Position numbers and translations under genes: made by a program. Under the pieces are notes generated by a model that was not told where the DNA came from, searched no databases, and saw nothing but the letters and a program-made list of their open reading frames with translations. From positions 1 through 11,777 of the forward strand of contig SLHU01000422.1 of the NCBI GenBank assembly GCA_007135995.1: 11,777 nucleotides of DNA, written 5' to 3'. Positions 5,525 to 11,583 of the stretch are shown here, in pieces; position 1 is the first letter of the stretch, and each line of letters starts with the position of its first letter. Source of the DNA: Clostridiales bacterium. Its GTDB lineage: Bacteria > Bacillota > Clostridia > Saccharofermentanales > UBA5734.

Positions 5525-6538
5525 ATGAGAAATCCTGCTTTTTTTCGTGGACCGCGCCTTCGACGAAGATACTTCGAAGGCTGGTATTTCAAATGCATCA
5601 GTGCGGATCGAAAGCATGCGGTCGCGCTGATTCCCGGCATTGCCCTGAGCCCGGAAGGTGAAAAACATGCCTTTATCCAGCTGATAGACGCGGTTTCAGG
5701 AAAGACACAATACTTTCGTTATGCTTATGATCAATTCAGTTCAGCGAAAGACAGACTTTTTATCCAAGTGGGTGAGAATATTTTTCAATCTATCGGTGTT
5801 GAGATTAATATTGATCAGCCAATAAATGAGATGCATCAGGAAGCAGCCGACAAGGCCCTCGTCAATGCAGCAATGGCAGAATCATCAGGATCTGTAAAAG
5901 GCAATCTTGTTTTTTCTGATATCAGGACGTATCCTGTGACTTCTTTGAGGCCTGGTATTATGGGGCCGTTTACATTTGTACCGTTTATGGAATGCTATCA
6001 TGCGATTGTTCACCTGAGTCATCGTATTCAAGGCTATCTGGAAATTGATGGCAGCGTCATGGATTTTGATGGCGGTACAGGCTATATAGAAAAAGATTAT
6101 GGGCGGTCCTTTCCCCGCACATATGTCTGGTTACAGGCCGGACATTTCGACGCAGGCGATGACAAAGCGTCTTTTGTTTTCTCCAGAGCCAGGATTCCGT
6201 TTATGGGAAGTGAGTTTCCCGGATTTTTCGCGTATCTGACCGATGGCCGCCATCTGACAGCCAAGTTCGCAACATATAACCGGTCTGAGCTGGAAATGTG
6301 GCAGGTTGACCCGGAAAAGAGAACATGCAGAGGTGCCATGAGAGGGCCTGACGGACTATTGGAATTTGAAGCGGCTATGTCCGGCGGAGGTGTTTTAAGA
6401 GCTCCTGTCAACGGCATGATGGATCGGGATATTATTGAAAGCATTACCGCAGCGGTAAATGTGAAGCTGACAAACAAGGCAGGAAATATCGTTTTTGAAA
6501 GCCAAAGCCATGAAGCTGGGATGGAAATTTGCCTATAA
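5525..6538 (+). CDS. Tocopherol cyclase-like family protein
   Basis: The 337-residue sequence carries features of the tocopherol cyclase-like family (TOCC, related to plant VTE1). RRYFEGWYFKC occurs near the N-terminus, GGTGYIEKDYGRSFPRTYVW at about 179-198, and LQAGHF with later VFSRARIPFMG follow. The fold is expected to be a lipocalin-like double barrel. Bacterial members exist without tocopherol synthesis, so cyclase activity should not be assumed; binding or modification of a hydrophobic molecule is a reasonable inference. No signal peptide is seen. The ribosome binding site is weak (GAGAGA around 5512-5517). The 213 bases before it carry the upstream hairpin and a small inverted repeat (GCGGT 5477-5481, ACCGC 5490-5494), with no clear promoter. 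The NagB-like gene follows 117 bases later. Confidence 0.82.
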   Translation: MRNPAFFRGPRLRRRYFEGWYFKCISADRKHAVALIPGIALSPEGEKHAFIQLIDAVSGKTQYFRYAYDQFSSAKDRLFIQVGENIFQSIGVEINIDQPINEMHQEAADKALVNAAMAESSGSVKGNLVFSDIRTYPVTSLRPGIMGPFTFVPFMECYHAIVHLSHRIQGYLEIDGSVMDFDGGTGYIEKDYGRSFPRTYVWLQAGHFDAGDDKASFVFSRARIPFMGSEFPGFFAYLTDGRHLTAKFATYNRSELEMWQVDPEKRTCRGAMRGPDGLLEFEAAMSGGGVLRAPVNGMMDRDIIESITAAVNVKLTNKAGNIVFESQSHEAGMEICL

Positions 6539-6547
6539 GCATTTGCT

Positions 6548-6577
6548 TTGCTGTTATCAACAAGCCGCTGGTATAAA
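6548..6577 (+). promoter_or_regulatory. Candidate extended -10 promoter for the NagB-like gene
   Basis: TATAAA (6572-6577) is preceded by TGG, an extended -10. TTGCTG (6548-6553) sits 18 bases upstream as a weak -35. Transcription would start near 6584, leaving a 72-base leader. Confidence 0.4.
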
Positions 6578-6655
6578 CTAAGGATGAGACTGAGAAGCAT
6601 ATCAGCATTATTTGATGAATCAACAAGAAGAGCCAGCAAAACAGGAGGAATTCTA

Positions 6656-7435
6656 ATGACTGTCTTAAATGAGTTTAACTGCAATAATTTGTATGTGCGT
6701 ATCTATAAGAGCCGTGAGGCTATGGGTAAAGCAGCAGCTTTTGAAGCCGCAGCCTGCCTTCGCGAGCAGCTGTCCCGAAAAGATGAAGTGAACTTGATCT
6801 TTGCCGCAGCACCCTCGCAAAATGAGTTTATAGCAGCGCTTGCCAATGCAGATGATATAAGCTGGGAAAAAGTGAACGCCTTCCACATGGATGAATATAT
6901 CGGGCTGAGTCCTGATCACCCGGCTGGATTTGGCAACTTCTTGAGCAAACGCATTTTCTCAAAACTGCCTTTCAAGCAGCTCTATTACATAAATGGCCAG
7001 GCGCAGGACCCGGAAACAGAAGCCAGGCGATACGCCGGACTTTTGGAGCAGATGCCTGCTGATATTGTTTTTATGGGTGTTGGTGAAAACGGTCATATAG
7101 CCTTTAATGACCCGCCGGTTGCAGATTTTGATGATCCAATGCGAGTGAAAGTCGTCACACTTGATCAGCAATGCCGGCTGCAGCAGGTACATGATGGCTG
7201 TTTTGCCACGCTGGAAGAAGTTCCGGTGCAGGCCATTACTCTAACCATACCTGAATTGATGAATGCACATCAGATTTTTTGCATGGTCCCGGCAAAAACA
7301 AAAGCCGAGGCAGTGATGCATCTTCTGACAGAAGAACCCAATACAGGTTGTCCTGCGACGATTCTGAAAACACATGCAAATGCCCGGCTTTATTTAGATC
7401 GTGAGTCTGCTGGCCTGCTAGATCTCGAAGAATGA
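6656..7435 (+). CDS. NagB-family glucosamine-6-phosphate deaminase/isomerase-like protein
   Basis: From the ATG at 6656 the product has 259 residues, close to Escherichia coli NagB (266). The conserved AFHMDEYIGL (Asp79, Glu80) and GVGENGHIAFNDPP (His147, Asp152) match the active-site segments of NagB. The phosphate-binding loop that reads GGTP in classical NagB is LIFAAAPSQNEF here, and the general acid/base segment has Asn145 and Asp152 where E. coli has Asp141 and Glu148. These traits suggest a subfamily whose substrate may not be glucosamine 6-phosphate. The reaction would be a sugar-phosphate aldose-ketose isomerisation with or without deamination, in the cytoplasm. AGGAGG at 6643-6648, seven bases upstream, sets the start; the frame is open upstream to 6548 but has no binding site there. 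Confidence 0.87.
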   Translation: MTVLNEFNCNNLYVRIYKSREAMGKAAAFEAAACLREQLSRKDEVNLIFAAAPSQNEFIAALANADDISWEKVNAFHMDEYIGLSPDHPAGFGNFLSKRIFSKLPFKQLYYINGQAQDPETEARRYAGLLEQMPADIVFMGVGENGHIAFNDPPVADFDDPMRVKVVTLDQQCRLQQVHDGCFATLEEVPVQAITLTIPELMNAHQIFCMVPAKTKAEAVMHLLTEEPNTGCPATILKTHANARLYLDRESAGLLDLEE

Positions 7436-7438
7436 ATC

Positions 7439-7469
7439 CGGCCGTGATCGTTCGCGTTAAGTCCGGCCG
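7439..7469. terminator. Terminator hairpin between the convergent nagB-like and peroxiredoxin genes
   Basis: CGGCCG (7439-7444) pairs with CGGCCG (7464-7469), with a partly paired GATCGTTCGCG inside. TTTCAGTTTT follows on the plus strand. It lies 4 bases after the NagB-like stop and 19 bases past the peroxiredoxin stop, so it may serve both genes. Confidence 0.55.
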
Positions 7470-7487
7470 TTTCAGTTTTGGCAAAAA

Positions 7488-7954
7488 CTATTGGCTGGCA
7501 GCCTGAATCACATCAAAAACCTCATTAATATCAGGCAGTTCGCCCATCGGATATTGCTTGGCCCAGATCACTTTGCCTTCTTCATCAATCAGAATGTTCG
7601 CTCGCTCAGAAAGCCCTAATTCTTTGTTGAAAATACCATACTTGGAGGCTGTCTCACCGTGCGGCCAGAAATCGCTCGGCAGTTTAACTTTCCGAATCGA
7701 TAACACGGCTCCCCAGGCAGTCTTGCCCGGAACAGGGTCAACACTGAGCCCGACGGGCACGGTGTTGAGTTTGTTGAATCGTTCCCAGTTGGCGTCTAGT
7801 GCACGCATCTGATCGGTGCAAACTGAAGTCCATGCCAGCGGATGCCACGAAAGCAATACTTTTTTACCGCGAAAATCTTTCAAGCTGAATGTTGCGCCCT
7901 GGTTACTTCAAGTGTAAAATCTGGAGCGATCGCTCCTGCCTTAATGATGGTCAT
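7488..7954 (-). pseudogene. 1-Cys peroxiredoxin (AhpC/TSA family), frameshifted near residue 16
   Basis: Reading from ATG at 7954 (AGGA seven bases upstream) gives MTIIKAGAIAPDFTLE, a typical peroxiredoxin N-terminus, and then runs to a TGA at 7880-7882 after 24 codons. The rest of the protein continues in another frame: SNQGATFSLKDFRGKK, then LLSWHPLAWTSVCTDQM with the peroxidatic Cys in P-x-x-x-T-x-x-C, through SVDPVPGKTAW, KLPSDFWPHGE and SERANILIDEEGKVIW to the stop at 7488. Joining the frames needs one lost base (or two gained) around 7905. The downstream frame could start only at a TTG at 7883 without a ribosome binding site. The product would have about 154 residues, with a single Cys, and reduce peroxides. 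The apparent break could be real decay or a sequencing error; the downstream frame shows no other damage. Confidence 0.85.
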
Positions 7955-8039
7955 ATTGGTTCCTGCCTTTCCTGTCAACATTTGGTTGAATGCTTTTTGT
8001 TCTCTTCTGGTGCATTTTCAGCTGGTTGGTACTATTTAT

Positions 8040-8057
8040 GATCTAAGTACTAAGATC
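8040..8057. promoter_or_regulatory. 18-bp near-perfect palindrome downstream of the peroxiredoxin -10
   Basis: GATCTAAGTACTAAGATC is palindromic at 8 of 9 base pairs. On the minus strand it covers the predicted transcription start (near 8053), just downstream of TATAAT at 8065 to 8060. It may be an operator for a second regulator or part of the transcript's 5' hairpin. Confidence 0.4.
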
Positions 8058-8060
8058 TCA

Positions 8061-8075
8061 TTATAAAGATAATAA
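8061..8075. promoter_or_regulatory. PerR-box-like operator overlapping the peroxiredoxin -10
   Basis: TTATAAAGATAATAA matches the Bacillus PerR consensus TTATAATNATTATAA at 12 of the 14 defined positions. On the minus strand it overlaps the TATAAT at 8065 to 8060, which would be the -10 of the peroxiredoxin gene; no good -35 is seen. PerR represses peroxide-defence genes and is released by H2O2, so site and gene agree in function. A Fur site is a weaker alternative. Confidence 0.55.
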
Positions 8076-8189
8076 CCGCGATAAAACAGCACATATGATA
8101 CGTGTATGGCTGCTGCAGGTGTATTTAATGATGTGCAGTCAGGTGAACACGCTGTACTGCTGCCTGATATTCTTTTTAGATGACAAAGT

Positions 8190-8233
8190 AAAAGCTGACC
8201 GATTGTTCCATCAGGTCTGTCGGATCAGCTTTT
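8190..8233. terminator. Strong hairpin terminator after hflC
   Basis: AAAAGCTGACCGA (8190-8202) and TCGGATCAGCTTTT (8220-8233) pair over 13 bp with one bulged base and a 17-base loop. The A-run and T-run on the two arms make it able to act in both directions; its natural use is to end the minus-strand hflKC transcript, 65 bases after the hflC stop. Confidence 0.8.
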
Positions 8234-8297
8234 GCCTGTTTACATGAATTTATGCTTTTATTCAGTGTATCAGTCAGACAGCGTTATGCCGATGCTT

Positions 8298-9179
8298 TTA
8301 TTCAGGCAGCGGCAGTATACCGGGGCTTTCAAGAAACCGCATCAGGTCTGAGTCGGAACGGATCATCAGCAGGGTATCACCGCCTTTGGCAATGATATTT
8401 TCATAGGTCTGCATACGTCTCCAGAACTGGTAAAAATCTTCGTCCGCACCATATGCCGCGGCATATTCACGAGCTGCCAGCGCATCTCCTTCACCTCTCA
8501 GGCGTTCAGATTGCTCATAGGCTTCCGCCAGAATTATAACCGCCTGCCGGTCGGCATCAGCCTCTATTTCGTTAGATCGCTCTTCACCTTCGGCACGGTA
8601 ACGCAGTGCGATCCGCTGCCGTTCCGCCTGCATACGGGCAAATACACTTTCCTGAACCTCCTCAGGCAGGTCTGTCCGTTTAATCCGAGTATCAAAAACT
8701 TCAATCCCCAGCTGAATCGCCTGTACATGAACGGCTTCTGCGACAGAACTCATGACTTCCTCGCGATCTTCGCGAATCAGATCAATAAAATCACGTCTCG
8801 CAACTTCCTGCCTCAGCTGCGCTCCGACAATTTCATCCAGCCGGGCCTGTGCAACCGGTTCTGTGCGGACGCGTCTGTAATATTCGTGAGGATCAACAAT
8901 CCGCCAGCGGGTCACATAATCAACCAGCACACGCTTGCGATCACGCGTCATGAACTCGGCGGGCTCTCCGTCCGCGCTCAGAACACGTCCGTCCATTACA
9001 TGCAGCGTTTGAATCCACGGAAGTTTTACGTGAAGACCGGGTTCATCGACAATACGCTGAAATTCACCAAACTGAGTGATAATTGCCGTTTCTTTTTCAT
9101 CCAGCATAAAAACGGTCTGGCTGCTAGTTATGAGCAGTGCGATCAGTATTAAAATAAGAATAACCCATTTAGGTTTCAT
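8298..9179 (-). CDS. hflC: HflC, SPFH-domain membrane protease regulator subunit
   Basis: The 293-residue protein has one N-terminal membrane helix (about 5-20, VILILILIALLITSSQTVF), followed by an SPFH/prohibitin domain (ETAIITQFGEFQRIVDEPGL onward) and a helical region with ARMQAERQRIALRYRAEGEE, the hallmark of HflC. It ends in a family-typical C-terminus (GDTLLMIRSDSDLMRFL). In proteobacteria HflC and HflK form a large membrane cage around the FtsH protease and modulate its action; the same role is likely here. The ATG shares its A with the hflK stop (TGATG), and GGAGGTG lies inside the hflK 3' end, so the two are translationally coupled. Confidence 0.93.
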   Translation of the reverse strand: MKPKWVILILILIALLITSSQTVFMLDEKETAIITQFGEFQRIVDEPGLHVKLPWIQTLHVMDGRVLSADGEPAEFMTRDRKRVLVDYVTRWRIVDPHEYYRRVRTEPVAQARLDEIVGAQLRQEVARRDFIDLIREDREEVMSSVAEAVHVQAIQLGIEVFDTRIKRTDLPEEVQESVFARMQAERQRIALRYRAEGEERSNEIEADADRQAVIILAEAYEQSERLRGEGDALAAREYAAAYGADEDFYQFWRRMQTYENIIAKGGDTLLMIRSDSDLMRFLESPGILPLPE

Positions 9180-10315
9180 CAGTTTTCACCTCCTGTGTTG
9201 CTGCCATCAGCATCAGTTTCATCATTTGGACTGACGCCCTGCTGCGTATCGGTACTGTCCTGATCTGATGAAACTGGAGGGGGTGCAACGTTGTGATCAT
9301 ACGTGTCAGAGGCTGAACTGCCGGAAGCACTGCGGTTGGCTGACTGGCTGCCGACCTGGTCAAGATTCAGCATTGGCAGGAAGTTGCCGCCAAGCTCAGA
9401 ATCAGCGATGATCAGGTTCACACGGTCATGACCGAGAATGTTCTCAATGGCTTCTAGATACATTCTTTCACGTGTAACGGCCGGTGCACGGACATATTCA
9501 TCATAGACGGCTGTAAATCTGGCCGCATCGCCTTGTGCCTCAAGCATGCGGCTTTCCTGATAGGCTTGTGCATCAGCAAGCATTCTGGCCGCTTCACCAC
9601 GTGCACGGGGAACAACATCCTCACGATAACCTTCTGCTTCTTCAACCAGCCGTTCACGGTCTTCCAGGGCCCTGACAACTTCATGAAAGGCGTCTTCAAC
9701 TTGAGCAGGGGGGTCAGCAGTCAGAAGTCTGGCTTCGCGAACCAGCAGACCGGAATTGTAGTCATCAAGCAGCTCCTGCAAGCGTTGTCTTGTCGCCTCC
9801 TGTATTTCAGCACGACCCTCTGTCATGGTGAAATCAACCGCATACCCTCCGACCACACCTCGAAGTGCAACCTCAGCTGCGCTGTGCAGAACGGTTTCGG
9901 GATCACGGACACGAAAGACAAAGTTAGACGGGTCATTGACAATATATTGAACAAAAAGATGAATTTTGATGATGTTTTCGTCGCCGGTCAGCATCAGTGC
10001 TTCACGGTCAACAGAAGATCTGATATCACCTGTGTCAACTCGGTAACCAACAGTTGCGCTGCGGACAGTATCCATATCTACAATCGTGACATTCTGAATC
10101 GGTCTTGGCATGTGATAGCGTAGACCCGGAGCGGTTATATCATGTTCCCGGCCAAATTGCTGTACAACACCGACTTCACCGGCGCCTACGGTGTAAATAC
10201 CGGTCAGAAGCCAGACGATGAGCGCGATCAGCGGTATGATCGGCCAAAACTTGATAAAACGACGTACGTTGTACTCATCAAGAATGGATTGATTGGTCTG
10301 ATTTGATTGATCCAT
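9179..10315 (-). CDS. hflK: HflK, SPFH-domain membrane protease regulator subunit
   Basis: The product has 378 residues. A short cytoplasmic N-terminus is followed by a membrane helix near 24-43 (WPIIPLIALIVWLLTGIYTV) and an SPFH domain that starts with GAGEVGVVQQFGREHDITAPG. A helical region with EAARMLADAQAYQE and EAQGDAARFTAVYDEYVRAP, typical of HflK, comes next. YLEAIENILGH lies near 282-292. The last 45 or so residues are a Ser/Asp/Thr-rich, low-complexity tail, predicted disordered. The proteobacterial N-terminal Gly/Pro-rich segment is missing, so this is a compact HflK. GAGGAA six bases upstream supports the start. It is first in the hflK-hflC operon and divergent from mrpE. Confidence 0.93.
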   Translation of the reverse strand: MDQSNQTNQSILDEYNVRRFIKFWPIIPLIALIVWLLTGIYTVGAGEVGVVQQFGREHDITAPGLRYHMPRPIQNVTIVDMDTVRSATVGYRVDTGDIRSSVDREALMLTGDENIIKIHLFVQYIVNDPSNFVFRVRDPETVLHSAAEVALRGVVGGYAVDFTMTEGRAEIQEATRQRLQELLDDYNSGLLVREARLLTADPPAQVEDAFHEVVRALEDRERLVEEAEGYREDVVPRARGEAARMLADAQAYQESRMLEAQGDAARFTAVYDEYVRAPAVTRERMYLEAIENILGHDRVNLIIADSELGGNFLPMLNLDQVGSQSANRSASGSSASDTYDHNVAPPPVSSDQDSTDTQQGVSPNDETDADGSNTGGEN

Positions 10316-10358
10316 AACGATTCCTCATTTTCTATAATTGCTTTACACGCGTATTATT

Positions 10359-10367
10359 ATTATAGCA
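10359..10367 (-). promoter_or_regulatory. Extended -10 promoter of hflKC
   Basis: On the minus strand TGCTATAAT (10367 to 10359) is a perfect extended -10. The AT-rich upstream has no good -35. Transcription would start near 10352, 37 bases before hflK. Confidence 0.55.
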
Positions 10368-10392
10368 TACGTTATATTTATGTTTTTTATGA

Positions 10393-10421
10393 TTGTCTGC
10401 AGCAAAAGTTCGTGATATACT
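10393..10421 (+). promoter_or_regulatory. Promoter of the mrp operon
   Basis: TTGTCT (10393-10398), a 17-base spacer and TATACT (10416-10421) preceded by TGA (extended -10) form a good sigma-A promoter. The start would be near 10428, giving a leader of about 105 bases. It faces away from the hflKC promoter, with about 25 bases between the outer elements. Confidence 0.55.
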
Positions 10422-10532
10422 CAAGAAATGATCTTTTATAAGGAACCCACATAAACCCATTGATCTAGTCATTTACATGAGAAGCGCACCGTGCATTTGA
10501 GAACTGAAGACAAAGGCAGCCAGGAGGGGAAA

Positions 10533-11018
10533 TTGAATAGACGACTTTATAACATCTTTATTGTGTTAATCTGCCTGCTTGTCTGGATGATTCTTATTGA
10601 AAAGCCCACTTACTTGAACGCAGCAGTTGGTGCCAGTCTTGCGATCGGTGCTGTCTGGTTCAACAGCCGGGTTTTACATCATGATCGTGAAAGCGAAGTT
10701 TTCCGCCTGCAGCCGCTCATTTTCCCCTTTTATATTCTGTACCTTTTACTTCAGATTTATATAGCCGGCATTCAGACGATCGGCAAAATAATAACCGGGA
10801 ATATCCATCCGGATATTGTTGATATTGAGACACAACTGGAAAATGACTTATACATTTGTTTTCTTGCCAACTCCATCACGCTGACGCCAGGGACGGTAAC
10901 GATCGATAAAGAAGGTCAAAAGCTGAAGGTGTTGTGGCTTAATTGTGAGACGAAGGATAAAGAGAAAGCCGGAGAGATGATCAAAGGTAAATTCGAAAAG
11001 ATATTGCGAAAGGGATGA
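10533..11018 (+). CDS. mrpE: Mrp-type Na+/H+ antiporter subunit E
   Basis: From a TTG at 10533 the product has 161 residues, close to Bacillus MrpE (158). AGGAGGGG (10522-10529) directly precedes the TTG, whereas the in-frame GTG at 10491 has only a poor site, so TTG is preferred. Hydrophobic helices lie near 5-21, 28-44 and 62-80, and the cytoplasmic part contains NSITLTPGTVTID (113-125), the hallmark of this family. MrpE is a subunit of the multisubunit cation/proton antiporter in the cytoplasmic membrane and is needed for full complex activity. Its stop overlaps ATGA with a possible upstream start of mrpF. Confidence 0.9.
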   Translation: MNRRLYNIFIVLICLLVWMILIEKPTYLNAAVGASLAIGAVWFNSRVLHHDRESEVFRLQPLIFPFYILYLLLQIYIAGIQTIGKIITGNIHPDIVDIETQLENDLYICFLANSITLTPGTVTIDKEGQKLKVLWLNCETKDKEKAGEMIKGKFEKILRKG

Positions 11019-11023
11019 CGTTC

Positions 11024-11281
11024 ATGTTCTTATCTGTTGCTATGTCTGTTCTTGCCGCTCTGGCTATGGCCAGTGTCGTTCGTGTTGTGATTGGTCCGAC
11101 TGTCTGGGATCGATTGATGTGCTTTAATCTGATCACATCTAAGATCTGCATGCTTGTTGTTTTGTATGCTGCTATGACCGAACGGTCTTATCTGCTTGAT
11201 CTCGCGATCACCTTCGTTCTGCTGGGATTTATTAGTGTGATTTTTATCGCCAATGCGATACAGAAAAGAGGGAAAATCTGA
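11024..11281 (+). CDS. mrpF: Mrp-type Na+/H+ antiporter subunit F
   Basis: The 85-residue product has three membrane helices (about 3-20, 35-52 and 58-77). The sequence RVVIGPTVWDRLMCFNLITS carries the GPT-x-x-DR motif of MrpF/MnhF. An ATG at 11015 overlapping the mrpE stop is possible, but AAAGGG (11009-11014) is better placed for the ATG at 11024, and the shorter start gives the usual MF N-terminus. MrpF is a small membrane subunit of the antiporter. Confidence 0.88.
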   Translation: MFLSVAMSVLAALAMASVVRVVIGPTVWDRLMCFNLITSKICMLVVLYAAMTERSYLLDLAITFVLLGFISVIFIANAIQKRGKI

Positions 11282-11282
11282 T

Positions 11283-11579
11283 ATGCAGCAAATCATTGGT
11301 CATATTATCATTGGCATCGGATTGTTATTTCTGGCGTTCGGCATATTAGGCATTTTCCGGTTCAGCAATTTTTATGCCAGAATACTGGTGGCGTCGAAAA
11401 TTGATACAGTCGCCTTTCTGACAATTCTGGCAGGTGTCATTGTCAGGCAGGGCTGGAGTGCTTTTTCGCTGCGCGTGGTTCTGATTCTGGTCATTATGCT
11501 GCTGATTAATCCGCTGATTACCCATATTATTACGAGGTCAGCTTATCTAAGCGGCTATAAGGTGAAGAAGGAGGATTAA
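11283..11579 (+). CDS. mrpG: Mrp-type Na+/H+ antiporter subunit G
   Basis: Starting at the ATG at 11283 the protein has 98 residues. It has three hydrophobic helices, with the MrpG/MnhG signature GILGIFRFSNFYARILVASK (about 20-39) and a following LTILAGVIVRQGWSAFSLRV segment. Only one base separates the start from the mrpF stop, and AGAGGG upstream serves as ribosome binding site; the longer open frame to 11253 lies within mrpF. In other bacteria MrpG is required for assembly and function of the complex. Confidence 0.88.
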   Translation: MQQIIGHIIIGIGLLFLAFGILGIFRFSNFYARILVASKIDTVAFLTILAGVIVRQGWSAFSLRVVLILVIMLLINPLITHIITRSAYLSGYKVKKED

Positions 11580-11583
11580 GCGT

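Larger units (their letters stand above)
7955..8297. other. Intergenic region with peroxiredoxin regulatory sites and the hflC terminator
   Basis: This 343-base gap between two minus-strand units holds the peroxiredoxin leader (about 100 bases), the palindrome at 8040-8057, the PerR-like box at 8061-8075 and the terminator at 8190-8233. Positions 8076-8189 and 8234-8297 show nothing I can name. No open frame of sensible composition was found. Confidence 0.5.

Noticed and set aside
5557..5583. Inverted repeat GCCTTCG / CGAAGGC
   Set aside because: It lies inside the conserved coding sequence for the RRRYFEGW segment and needs no further explanation.
6097..6684. 195-codon minus-strand frame antisense to the tocopherol cyclase-like gene
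   Set aside because: It is the complement of a well-supported gene, shows no domain and ends in the NagB-like start region.
8098..8180. Possible plus-strand small RNA between the peroxiredoxin and hflC units
   Set aside because: TTTTCA-17-TATGAT at about 8014-8042 and the bidirectional hairpin at 8190-8233 could bound a transcript, but the promoter is weak and nothing else supports it.
8511..9152. 213-codon plus-strand frame antisense to hflC
   Set aside because: Shadow of a clear hflC gene; no domain or start signal.
9533..10123. 196-codon plus-strand frame antisense to hflK
   Set aside because: Shadow of a clear hflK gene; composition is not protein-like.
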